From Neckera pumila (taxonomy: Eukaryota > Streptophyta > Bryopsida > Hypnales > Neckeraceae), in assembly GCA_963969595.1 (NCBI GenBank), contig OZ018411.1, forward strand, positions 27,043,445-27,107,444: a DNA stretch of 64,000 nt, given 5' to 3'. Below the pieces are notes generated by a model. That model searched no databases, was not told the DNA's origin, and was given only the letters and a program-made list of their open reading frames with translations. Numbering within the stretch: the stretch's first letter is position 1; every line of letters begins with the position of its first letter. Positions 53,557 through 64,000 of the stretch are shown here, piece by piece. A program made the translations under genes and the position numbers.

Positions 53557-56500
53557 ATGCACGCAGTCCTTATGGAAGTTCCACATGCTTTTAGCATCCT
53601 AGACTCTAAATCTATACAACATCCTTGCATTAGTTGCAAAATCTTCCATTTGGAAGATATAAATAAGCAAATATATCATATGTAAATATATATCATATAT
53701 ATCATGTATATTAGAGGAAAACATTAGGTTTGAAAAAAACTCAAAATTCCAAAGTCATCTATACAAATTCCTTTTCTCTTGGTAAAGATAATCCAAAAAA
53801 ATTGTACAAAAGTAGCCTACTTTTCCAATGTATATACTAAACAAAGATTCAAAGATGTGAAATTTCAAGCTTGTGTTCTATAACTAAATAGAAGGTGATC
53901 CTTAAATGCAATTTGGAACCCCTATGCAAGATATAGTATTTTGGAATAAGATCCTAGATCCCACAGTGTAATAAACATCCAAAACCATAAACCCAAGTAA
54001 TCTCTCACAAAATTCAAGAGAACTCTATCACATTCTTACATTCAAGCAAAGACATATTGGGGCAACATAAATCCCATTACATAACAAAAAAAGAGGTCAC
54101 AAGAAGGCTACAAAAGGCAATAGAGGTTTATGGAGGCCTACACAATACCGCTAGTTCCCCCGAGTTTCCAAACTATGGAGAACATGGGAACATTGCCACA
54201 TCAGCAATTTGACATGGTCAAAAAACTGCCACATCAGATATTATTATTTAATTAATTTTTAGTATTTTAAATAATAATAATTTTAAAAACAATTTAAAAT
54301 AGTTTTTAAAAACAATAATTTGTTTTTTAAATTTTCAAGTTTTTTAAAATTTTAAAATTTTTTAAAATTTTTTATTCAAATAGTAGTGTGTTGGTTTCCA
54401 CCAAGAAAAACAACCTTAAAACGGTCTTTTTATGGTCTCAAAAAACTTCTAATGGTTGTTCCCCGAGTTGTAAGTAGTGAACTATTGGTTTGAATAAAAA
54501 TTATTAAAGGATTCATAAAATTAATAAAAAATTAATAAAAAAACATTATCTAATATGGTAGTAGCAATGCCATGTCAAGTTGCTGAAGTGGCAAAGCTCC
54601 CAATCATTTCAATATAATTTTTTTTCCATTTGAAAATTAAAGTAAATAAATTATCATTTCATTACATTGTCCTATGTAATTTAGGCTGTGCAGCTTGCTG
54701 AATTTTTTTTGAATTTTTTTTTGCCACTCTTGCCTACTATTCAAGAACTAACCACCTTCTGCAAGGCTCATTCTTCTTGTAATTATAGTGTAAGGAGCTA
54801 TTACAATGAAGGAAGGCGCACTATGGAAACATTGGCAATGGATTGTTACAAATCGAGGCGCAGATGTGCGGGGTGCAGTTTGGACATTTGTGTTGAATCA
54901 ATTCCTACTTAAAAAGTGGGAGGTTACATAATGTAGTTACTTTGGTGAGGGGGTGATTGCAAGAAATACTTGTCTTTTTTTTTGTCCCTTTGACCGCAGC
55001 ATTAGAAAAAATATCAACCCTCTACAGGGTTGATTAATGCATGAAAATGTGCAATTAGGAAAAATATCGGCCCAAAAAGGCTGTCAAGCAATCTGTAAGG
55101 TGAGCAGTCAGCCAAGGTACCCCGTCAACATTTTGATTAAAAAATTATTTATTATTAGTTAAAAAAAAGAATCATTATGATTGCACATTTGCCAAAACCT
55201 TAATGGCTCTGTAGAGGGTCCAAATTTTTTGTAATGGATAGGTGTTTTGTTGCTCATAACTTTTGCATCATTTGTTCATTTTCTATAAGACTTAAAATGA
55301 AGGTACATATGACAGCTATAGATGTTGAGTGATTTTTCAAATTAAAAAAAAAAAATTCAAGAATCTTTGATTGGATGTCTACCTTGGTCATTTTTGACCC
55401 TAAAATACAAATTTGAAGCTCAAAATTGGGATTCATGGACTTCTACAAAAGTTACACAAGATCACAAAGAAAATTTCTAAAAGTAATAAACTATTCACCT
55501 TCTACAAGTGTTCAAAGTGCACTATCTTTACACAAATGTAAAGAACACAAATTCTTTTTCTCAAAGATGAAAGTAGTTGAGAAAGAACATCTTCAAGTTA
55601 GGAAAAATATTTTTTTATATTTTATATTTTATATTTTTTTAATGTATTCTAAGAATCAAACATCAAAGTGTTCATTTTCTTGGCGGGAATGCTAGCATGT
55701 GAGCGTGAGCCTATGAGCCTATGAGCCTCCAGTTTTTATTCCATTTAGGGTTTATAAATTTGACCGTAGAATTTGATGTAAGGATTTTTGGTACAAATGA
55801 ACAACAAATGAATATGCCACTATGCAATTTTGTACCAAAAAATTGAATCAATATATTTCCAAAAATTAAGATATAGTCAAAGTAGATAATATTTGTAAGC
55901 ACACGATGAAAATAAAAGTAATTGTTTAGGATGTCTCACTACAAATCACATAAATATAAAATTGAAATACATCATAGCACCATCATAAGGGGTGACATTT
56001 ATGAGGTCTAAAATAGAAGAAGCAACAAATGTAGGCCGTAGAAGCTAATTACAATCTAGCAAGTGGCAACAAGCAAAGGCTCTAAACATTATAAGCACTA
56101 GATCATGAACATTGATTAAGTAAAAAATGTAGTCTTAATCAATGGCCTTTATGCAAAATTAAAGGATGAAAATGGTCCACCTATTATATTTTTTTATAAC
56201 TATGTTTTAAATTATGATTTTTAAATATCTTCGACATAAAATATTTAAAATAAACATAGTAGTCATATATTATACACCAAATAAATGTATTAACCCTGAA
56301 TGATCTAAACGACCATTTTCTAGTCAATGCCCCCTTTTTTTAACTTTTTTTTTTAGATTTTATTTTTTTTAGAAAATAAAAATGATTTAGAAAAATAGAG
56401 TACATAATAAATCCAATGGTAGTCATTTTATGGAATTCCAAGTTAAACTTTGCTTTGCGAAATTTTATAAAGTTCAGTGGTGAAGTGCAATTCAAGGCTC

Positions 56501-57568
56501 ATGATTTATGAAAGAATGCAGTACCCTACAACAATATAAGCATTGTCTCCACATAATAAAAAAGAGTGGGTAAATGATACATACCATCTAAGAGATAGTT
56601 AATAGACATGCCCAGATCAACAACTATAGTATTAAAAAGCATTTATGTCTTAATAGCCAACTATTATACACTCCCCCTTTCTTTATAGATGTGTACATTG
56701 CTGAAGTTGTCAACATCTAAAGCTTTTCTTTAGTCATCTCTGAGTTTTCAACATGAGTTTCATAGTGACACTTCACCTGCTCCAAGAATGGTGCCGTGTG
56801 CTTAGAGTTTGCAATGGAGAGCTAATTCTTTAATTCTAAATGAGAAGCTACCTTCATCTTCTCAACAATTTTAGAGTTCCATTCATCAAGTGCCCTTGCA
56901 GTCTAATCTGCTAGATTGGGATACTTCTTATAAGAAATTTGTGAGCTGCAATCGCAATGTCCCCCAATTTTTGTTGTGCAAAGTAAATGATGTATAAGAA
57001 TAAGCAAAATTGCACATGATGACAATGTTATGCATAGTAGAGCAACATAATACTAATTCAAATTAACAAGAACAGAGTGAAGACCTCAAAAAACTAAAAA
57101 ACATATGAAATGGAAAATAAAGCTTTTTAGATGAACCTAGTATAAGATTCCATTTAGTGCCTCAATAGTCAAAGTGAACCAAGTTCTTTGTTTTGACTTC
57201 TGCTTGGCTTCAGCTGCAACAAGATTGTCTATGGAGACAAGTTTTCTAAAATATGAGAGTGATTGCCTAGCAATACTTTAAATGCAATAACGCTTGTGAA
57301 CAAGATTTATAGAAATATGGTTTTTTTGGTTCTCCTAGCCAAATAAGACTTATTGTGGTAAAACATGTGAAGTGAACATCAAACAAACAAAAGGTAGAAT
57401 AGCTGAATAGTGACAATTGCAATAGTCCAAAGCAAACAAAGTTTAGAAACTAAAAAGTGAAACGAAATTTTAAAAAAATGATAATGAAATATAAGGAATT
57501 ACCAATTGACTTTATATAATCCTGTCAATATAGTTGCAGTATCCTTGTTGACCTCTAAAACAATACTT
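53557..57568. other. AT-rich spacer downstream of P450
   Basis: The first few hundred bases may be P450 3' UTR. A very AT-rich low-complexity stretch lies at 54236-54375. No open frame with recognisable motifs and no member of the main repeat families was found. Confidence 0.45.
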
Positions 57569-57910
57569 TCAACAGCATAATGCCACATTAAGTTGTCTGC
57601 ATGATTGCGGTTGATAATAAGAAATCATGCTTGTAAACGGTGGTTGCCATTCCACACCAAAAACATCTTGCCAGAAAAACTTTGATGTCACCATTTTTGA
57701 ATTTTTTCTCAAATTAGCATTTGCATGCACATAGTTAGGCACTCCACGATTTATTAATATCATTCGTAACATTTCCATCTTTTCCTTATTGTTTTCTAAG
57801 GCCACATAAAAAGCTCCATTTCCTTCTATACGACCACAAGTAACAAAGTATGCAGCAAGATTCATGACATCATTCTTCAAAAAAGTCCTGACACTTGTCC
57901 AAAAAATCAT
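57569..57910 (-). pseudogene. Unrecognised coding-like fragment
   Basis: A 113-codon open frame with more protein-like composition than neighbouring AT-rich frames (for example ALENNKEKMEMLRMILINRG and FFWQDVFGVEWQPPF), mixing charged, aromatic and Cys residues. I cannot name a family. It has no good continuation upstream or downstream, so it is either a fragment of a decayed mobile-element gene or a chance frame. Confidence 0.2.
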
Positions 57911-58241
57911 ATATAATAAAAAAATATTGATTTTTCATTTTGCCCTTGGTACCTTAAAATTGAGATTGCCCTTGATACCTTAACCTCTCAAGACAAAGAA
58001 AAATGTTTACACTCTCCTTCTTTAAAAAGCTATGCAAATGTAACTCCGGCTAATTTTCAAAGAGAAGCTAACTTAGTACAACAATTAATCTCCGTGCTTG
58101 TGGATCTTCTTGTGTCAATATCTTTAAAATAATGTTTAATCAAGATTAAAAAAATTCTAATTAATTTCGTAATTAATGTATATGTATTGCACAATATATA
58201 ATTCAATATAACAACTATTAACAGCTGTGCACTAAGAAAGC

Positions 58242-58960
58242 CCAATTTTTTTTTGCATTTGAACAAATTTTAGCATAAATTGCAAAGTAATTTGAATCCT
58301 CAAAAACATATTAGTTAACATCTGGGGTTTAAGAATGCAAAAAAAATTTAACACTTGACCAAATTGTATTAAATATTGCAAAAAAATTTGAACCTCCAAA
58401 ATTGTAGCCATTAATGGCTGGGATTTAAGAAGGCAAATTTTTTTTAACACTTGACCAAACTGTATTAAATATTGTAAGCAAATTTGAGCCCCCAAAATCG
58501 TGGCCATTAACGGCTATGCATTAGGAAGGCAAATTTTTTTTAGCATTTGACCAAATTGTAGCATATCTTGCAAGCAGATTTCATTCTAAAAATTGTGGCC
58601 GTTAATGGTTGTGCATTTGGAAGGCAAAAATAATCAGCATTTGATCAAATTGTAGCATATATTGCAAACAAATTTCAATCCCTCAAAACCGTGGTCATTA
58701 ACTTTTTGTACATTAGAAAGTCTCAAAAAATTTCAACATTTGACCAAATTGTATTGCATATTGCAAGCAAATTTCATCCATAAAATTGTCACCATTAATG
58801 GCTGTACCTATAGAAGGCAAAAGAATTTCAACATTTGACCAAATTGTATTAAATATTGCAAGCAAATTTAAACCCCCAAAATTGTAATCGTAAACGGCTG
58901 GTGTTTAAGAAGGCAAAAAAATTCAATATTTGACCAAATTTTAGCATATGTTGCAAGCTG
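58242..58960 (+). repeat. Tandem repeat, about 96-bp unit, eight copies
   Basis: The motif TTTGACCAAATTGTA (with variants) recurs near 58257, 58357, 58451, 58548, 58640, 58740, 58836 and 58930. Most units also contain TTGCAAGCAAATTT, CCAAAATTGTGGCCATTAA and AGAAGGCAAA. The period is close to 96 bp, divisible by three, so part of the array on the minus strand stays open as a 32-residue repeat. I treat that as a by-product, not a protein. Confidence 0.75.
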
Positions 58961-59849
58961 TTTAGCAACATCTAAGCAAATTCATGTAGATTTGAAGGAC
59001 TAATTGTGAGTGCATCTACAAGAGAAGACAAGCTCTTTATACAAGTGGGGTGGTAAGAGATAAAACAACCTATGTAGGATATGTAAATTAAGATTACTAG
59101 GAGCTCAACCACTTATACTTAATTAAGTCAAAAGCAAGAATTGTATTCAATGTATGATTTTGGACCTCATTTTGGCAAAGTAAAATAATCTTTTTAAGAA
59201 ATTTTGAAATTGAAAAAGTTAGTAAATGAAGTTAAATTTTATTTCTAAAAATCTGTTTGAGATTTGAAGTCTTAAATCAAAAGTTATTAACAAAATTCTG
59301 AGAGGGGTAGGAAGGGACACTTTTTTCACATTTTCAAACATCTTCTCTAAATTTTATCCATAACTTTTTTTTAAGGCTCAAAACCATAAATGGATTTTTG
59401 AAATTGAATGTGATTTAGATTTACCAACTTTTTTTACTCTAAAGATTTTAGAAAAAGTTATTCTACTATTCCAAAATGAGGTCTATAGTTCTATATTGAA
59501 CACAATTCTTGCATTTTGAAAATGAGTGGTCAAGCTCTCACTTTTGAAGTATCTTACATTCTTTGCGGATTCATGACAGACAATGAATTTCAATATAAAA
59601 ACAATCTCTCAGTCATTCAATCTCACTAAATATCAATGAAGTAATTCCTTCATTCAACCATCAAAAAAATTCTTGATGATAGATGATCAAATGATAGTTA
59701 ATATCTGGTTCAATAAATTGTTATTGGGTTCTTTGGATTTGGAGCAAACCATCTTTACATTTATATGTAAATTTGGTAATTTGGTCCTAATTTTTTAGCC
59801 AAAAAATGGCTTTTTTCTTTTTAGCTAATTTAAGCCAAGCTTACTATCT

Positions 59850-60070
59850 GAATACGGCATTTGTTCAAGATGATTGTGGATGGACTTGAGAGTGCAGTTG
59901 ACCTTGTAAAGCAGATGCAATCAAGTGGCAACTTTGAGAATCGCTTTGTCATATTTGATCATGTGAAAAGGGTAAAATCATAGACAACTATCGCTTGTCA
60001 CATCTATGACTCCACTTATTGCAAAGTCATAATCATTGCTGATTGTGATACATATATTGAGGGCACCAAA
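59850..60070 (+). pseudogene. Degenerate, possibly transposase-derived fragment
   Basis: A frame from the ATG at 59870 gives MIVDGLESAVDLVKQMQSSG and continues to HVKRVKS, then an in-frame TAG at 59981, then TTIACHIYDSTYCKVIIIAD. The Cys/His/Tyr-rich second part resembles segments of degraded plant transposase-like proteins as I recall them, but the match is from memory and unverified. It ends just before the CACTA-type element at 60083. The internal stop and lack of flanking exons make it a relic. Confidence 0.3.
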
Positions 60071-60082
60071 GGTTAGCTCATT

Positions 60083-60218
60083 CACTAGTAGAAAATTCAA
60101 TTTTTTTGTTGTTTTGGTCACGTTGATCCGGTCAATTTTTGCTAGAAATCTGTTGAAATCAAAAATTCATTGGGTCAACGCGACCAAAACAACAAAAAAA
60201 TTGAATTTTCTACTAGTG
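60083..60218. mobile_element. CACTA-type foldback MITE with 3-bp TSD
   Basis: A 136-bp near-palindrome. The left end CACTAGTAGAAAATTCAA and right end TTGAATTTTCTACTAGTG are perfect complements, and the pairing extends about 46 bp on each side through a TTGTTGTTTTGGTC block with few mismatches. ATT is duplicated on both sides (60080-60082 and 60219-60221). A CACTA start with a 3-bp duplication is diagnostic of the CACTA (En/Spm) superfamily. Non-coding. Confidence 0.85.
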
Positions 60219-60221
60219 ATT

Positions 60222-61314
60222 TTTGGCGTTGTTTGAATAGGTCATGGTAGAAAATGGGGTGTCTAATCCAACCCATTTAATGCAGTTTGCGTTGTGTATG
60301 GGTCACGGGTTCCATTTATTCCAATGGTAGATCGTGAAAGGACTTGCTTGTTCCACTAGGCAATAAACATGCACAAATATACAAAGAAGCTAATTGCCAA
60401 AGAATTATAGAACTAGCATATCCAACTCTAACAAATAGTACAAGGATGGAGCATCAATGTTTGAAGTGGACAAGATGTTTCTAGAAATCGGAGCTTAGGG
60501 TGGTACTCCTTTGGAGCTGCATTAGAACTAGAAATTTGTCAACTAGGAGTTTGGATTGCATTTTGGTATTTTGATGCCGTCAGTTGGGTGGATTCATAGA
60601 AATGGTATTACCTTTAACCTCTTTGCAAAAATTAGAAGATGAGAAACTAATAGATGTCCCAATGTGCAACCTTAAAGAAATAGTGCACTACAAACAAATA
60701 CAAGCTTTTGTAAAATGTGATGTTAATTGCCACGTATAATGATTGGATTTGAGCATTCATGCAGATGACCAACTATAGGACTTACTCTATAGAGGCCCTT
60801 TTGGGAAAAGCCCCTCCAAAAAGGATTTAAAATTAAAGAGAGCTATGGCATTTGAAAAGGAAAGAATACTGCAAACGCATTCAACAAGATGCTTGAAGTG
60901 AAAGACTTTTGCATTCAAATTCTGCACTTGGAGGGAAAAGCGGTTTTTGGGTCCAGCAAAAGGAAATTGGATCTTCTGATTTTTGAAGGTGATATTCATC
61001 ACTTCAACAAGGTTAACTTCTCTCATCCTTGGATTCAAATTAGATTGTCTATTACTAGAATGCAACTTGGGGTTGTATAGTTGAGGAATTTAAAGCAATT
61101 ATGCCCCATATCTAATTTTTGGTAGAAACAGATTGCAATACATTGAAATACATAGCGAGAATTTCACACAAATCAAGGGAAAAATGTCATGCCATTCAGA
61201 AGTATACATAGGCCAAATGTAAGCTATTGATTGTTAGGTATGGGAAAAGCATTGTTGCCCCTACTTACAAAGTGCTGAAGAGTGAGTGTAAAAGTACGGC
61301 AGTTCAAATTAATT
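60222..61314. other. Spacer with weak coding-like stretches
   Basis: Mostly unassigned. A plus-strand frame at 60889-61080 (MLEVKDFCIQILHLEGKAVF and onward) has balanced composition and may be a remnant of the same decayed coding sequence as 59850-60070, but no family was recognised. Confidence 0.35.
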
Positions 61315-62056
61315 GCTTCTTGGAAATATAGCTTTTATTTCAATCAGTGTCCGGAAGCAAAAGTTATGGCACAAAAAGCTAAAAACAAAGGTCGGCGGGT
61401 AGCCCAAAAAATCACAAAAAATCGAATTATTTATTTTTAAATTTTTTTCCTAAAATATTATATTTTTGTCTATTTGTGAAACTTGATTCATTCTGTTTGG
61501 ACTAGTAATAAGAAAGTTATAAACAATCTTGTTTTTTGGGCAATCTAAGCATGTTCTTGAAAAAAAACTTTTTGTTCGACTTTGAATGCTAATATATTCC
61601 AATCCGTATGGTCAAACTTGATGAAATTTTCTTACCACATGATCTTAAGCAATTGAAGTACAAGATCACTATAAGAAATATCCATTTTAGGTGACAAGCC
61701 CTAATTTTTTATGATGGATTTAAGGTGATGTCAGTGTTAGCAACCCCAAATTTTTATATCAACAAAAATGTCCAACGTAACATCAATGTTGACATAAAAA
61801 CATTGGATTGTCAATATTGATGTTAAGTTGTACATTTTTGTTGACATTAAAAAGTTGGGTTGTCAACATTGACATCACCTAAAACTTGTCATAAAAAAAT
61901 TAGGGCTAATCACCTAAAATGGGGATTTCCTATAGTGGATTCTATGGATAGATTCTAAAAAAAACAAATTTTTTGCTTTCTTGTGTAAATGCAGCAAAAA
62001 TGACAGTTTTGAATGGTTTTTGACAGAAAACTTGGCCTTGGGATTTTAGAGGTTAA
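61315..62056. mobile_element. Telomere-like-TIR element, copy D, left-truncated
   Basis: The right end TTGGGATTTTAGAGGTTAA and internal blocks (GGAAGCAAAAGTTATGGCAC, GTTATAAACAATCTTG, a TCAAACTTGATGAAATTTT block) align with copies A to C in copy A orientation. The expected TTAACCCC left end is absent, so the element begins abruptly near 61315. A CACTA-type MITE (61667-61937) interrupts it. Confidence 0.6.
61667..61937. mobile_element. CACTA-type foldback MITE, nested, with 3-bp TSD
   Basis: A 271-bp long foldback. The left arm, starting CACTATAAGAAATATCCATT, pairs with the right arm ending AATGGGGATTTCCTATAGTG along most of the element, through TTTTAGGTGA, AGCCCTAATTTTTTAT and GACAATCCAATGTTTTT-type blocks. 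GAT is duplicated at 61664-61666 and 61938-61940. It lies inside copy D of the telomere-like-TIR family. Non-coding; a transcript would form a long hairpin. Confidence 0.85.
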
Positions 62057-62456
62057 ACTTAGAATTTTGACCCCATGATTATCTACTAATTAATTTTTAA
62101 TAAAAAACATTTAGATTCAAAAGTCAATAGGAATTGATGGATGAAGTTTAAAAGGACAATTTCAAGGTAGAACTTCATCTGGCTATAATTTTCACTAGGA
62201 TCTTCAATTTCAGTGAAATCTTTGTATCATTTTGGGAATGTTAGACCATATTACATGACATAGGATATCTGATATTTGATTTAGGCAACTTCATATTGAT
62301 GAACCAGAGTTTTTGGTTTGATTAGTCAAGGATGGTCAACAATGCTAACTATTGAAGTTTGAACCTTTTTTCTTTGCAATTTGAACTACTTAAAGCAATT
62401 AAGAAGCCATCAAATATTTATCCATTGTTTGGAAGGCATAATGGACAACACGTAGA
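62057..62456. other. AT-rich spacer
   Basis: AT-rich non-coding sequence with nothing assignable. Confidence 0.45.
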
Positions 62457-62733
62457 CATTAGAAGAGATTTGAGGGCATTGGAGGGAAGTTTTAGGCCCG
62501 TTCCCCAATCTAGCCAGATGTATGAACAGCCGGTACAGGCTGTTAGAAAAAAAAAAAGAAAAAAAAGAAAAAGAAAATTAAATTCTCTCCCAAATATCAT
62601 TTCAGGCCATTTTTTTTTCCAGAAATGACGTGCACTCTTTCAACCACATTAGCTAGCAACTTTCCTGCATCAGAATGCTACGGGAACGCATGATAACTTG
62701 CGAGCTCTTGGAGGCCTCAAATCTCTTCTAATG
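62457..62733. mobile_element. CATTAG-family MITE, copy 4
   Basis: A 19-bp perfect inverted repeat, CATTAGAAGAGATTTGAGG and its complement, at 62457-62475 and 62715-62733. The interior has GGCCCGTTCCCC, GCCGGTACAGGC, an AAAAAG purine run, AAATATCATTT and GACGTGCACTCTTTC. These are the best-preserved ends in the family. Confidence 0.75.
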
Positions 62734-63698
62734 CATTTGCCGTAGGAAGTTAACATTGGAAACAAAAACAACCTAATTGTGCTTGTTCTATCTCAATGGT
62801 GGTGGTAAGACGCTCACAAGGTATTATAATAACAGTGGGACTTTTTAGAATAGAGGTAGATTTAGAACAAAGTGGCAAAAAAAATACTTTATTTCCAAAA
62901 GAAGTGTGTCACTATGTCCTATACAATAATTGGATTATTTTTTACTATAGTAGCTATTTAAATACCACACTTTGTTATTTTTCTTTTTTTAGGTCTCAAT
63001 AGAAACTTTATACGTTTTTTCATCATTTTTTTGTTGATGTTTTCAAATGATATGCAATCTATTTTTTCTCCAATTTCATTGACTAACTTTCAATAAAGGT
63101 AGATTTGCCTATGACTATACAAATTTGCTATCTATGTACCTTGGAGAAGCTATTTGTCAACTCTCATATTTTTTAGAGATTGAAAGGTTTGAGAGAAGTT
63201 CGCAATATTCATCATAGTTGTCAATGTGGACAAATCTACACTCACTAGAATCCACCATGTTGATCTGCAGTTCTACAATACCTAAATTTGACTAGAAAAC
63301 GATTGCAACTATAATTGCACAAAAGCTAAATTTGAGTAGGAAATAACTCAATGAAGTTAGCATGTGAGCTTAGAATTTCAAGCCTAGGAGCCTTGAGCTT
63401 AGTAATATAAGAAGGTATCCTACAACCATTGAAGGTGCTTATAATATTTGTACCTGTATCATAGATATCCTGTAACCATGAAAGGTATTTACTTCCTCCA
63501 TCTTGAAATGATTGTCCCATGACAAACTTTTCTCAAGATTAAGGCAAAATTTGAGAATTTGATAAAGTAATGAATGCAACTATGTAGACTAACTCTTGAT
63601 TTGCTCAACAGTTTGTAAAAAATGGCAGTATTAAGTTTAAAGTAAGAACTACTTAAAGCGGAAAAATTGACGTTGCAAGTTCACGTGATAAATGACTT
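62734..63698. other. AT-rich spacer between two MITEs
   Basis: No gene or further repeat recognised. Confidence 0.45.
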
Positions 63699-63982
63699 TA
63701 TTAGAAGAGATTGGAGGGCATTGGAGGGCCGTTCCAGGCCCGTACCACAATCTGGCCAAATCTGTGAACAGCCAATACGAGCTCTCAAAAAAAAAATTCA
63801 ACAAAACAAAGCAAAACAAAAATTCTACCAAAATATCATTTTAGGCAAAAAATGTTATATTTTTTTATGGAAATGACATGGCACTCTCTTGACCACATCA
63901 GCCAACAGTTATCCTGCATGCTTGCAATCTGGAAATGCAGTATAACTCGCGGTCTCTTAGAGGCCTCAAATCTCTTTTGATG
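63699..63982. mobile_element. CATTAG-family MITE, copy 5
   Basis: The left end TATTAGAAGAGATTGGAGGG and right end CCTCAAATCTCTTTTGATG are imperfect inverted repeats. The interior again has GGCCCGTACC, GCCAATACGAGC, AAAATATCATTTTA and GACATGGCACTCTCTTGACC. It is closest to copy 4. Confidence 0.7.
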
Positions 63983-64000
63983 TCTAGCTTATGATATCTC

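Noticed and set aside
58232..58507. Minus-strand frame with a 32-residue repeat
   Set aside because: Explained by the 96-bp tandem array; it covers only part of the array and lacks gene context.

Overview
This is nuclear DNA of a land plant. The evidence is two recognisable plant gene families (a MKRP/KIN-7D-type kinesin and a CYP71-clan P450), a cytosolic acetoacetyl-CoA thiolase, many short GT-AG introns, and AT-rich spacers full of small non-autonomous transposons. A bryophyte or other seed-free plant is my guess from the sparse gene layout and the KIN-7 architecture, but the sequence does not prove it.

Four multi-exon genes were rebuilt by hand from splice sites and reading-frame phase. 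(1) Minus strand, 2126-5854: a seven-transmembrane protein of about 500 aa, resembling plant candidate GPCR proteins. One exon start cannot be joined in phase. (2) Minus strand, 22856-33088: a 23-exon kinesin-7 of 1341 aa with a complete motor domain, long coiled coils and no terminal RING finger. (3) Plus strand, 40906-45523: a 13-exon acetyl-CoA C-acetyltransferase of 413 aa with all catalytic residues, the first step of the mevalonate pathway. (4) Plus strand, 49801-53556: a 4-exon cytochrome P450 of 505 aa with intact I-helix, ExxR, PERF and heme motifs, but with the usual C-helix Trp replaced by Ile. These genes are not an operon or an evident cluster; each has its own flanks.

The spacers hold most of the unusual structure. 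One family of repeats ends in the telomere-like inverted repeat TTAACCCCTAAA; copies lie at 8422-9316, 11214-12132, 15912-16844, 37300-38510, 47334-47900 and 61315-62056, with relatives at 33981-34900. A second family of about 280-325 bp (CATTAG...CTAATG ends) has five copies at 7178, 36675, 47350, 62457 and 63699. Two small CACTA-type foldback elements with 3-bp target-site duplications lie at 60083-60218 and 61667-61937, the second inside a telomere-like-end element. Another nesting is seen at 47334-47900.

A degenerate tandem array of about 250-bp units fills 15600-18920. It was interrupted by a transposon and contains a 300-bp compound microsatellite that seems to have grown from a motif inside the unit. 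Further tandem blocks lie at 13530-13790, 14690-15290 and 58242-58960. A tRNA-derived SINE-like sequence with A and B boxes is on the minus strand near 35800-35957. A degenerate, probably transposase-derived, coding fragment lies at 59850-60070. The remaining spacers are AT-rich with nothing I can assign.
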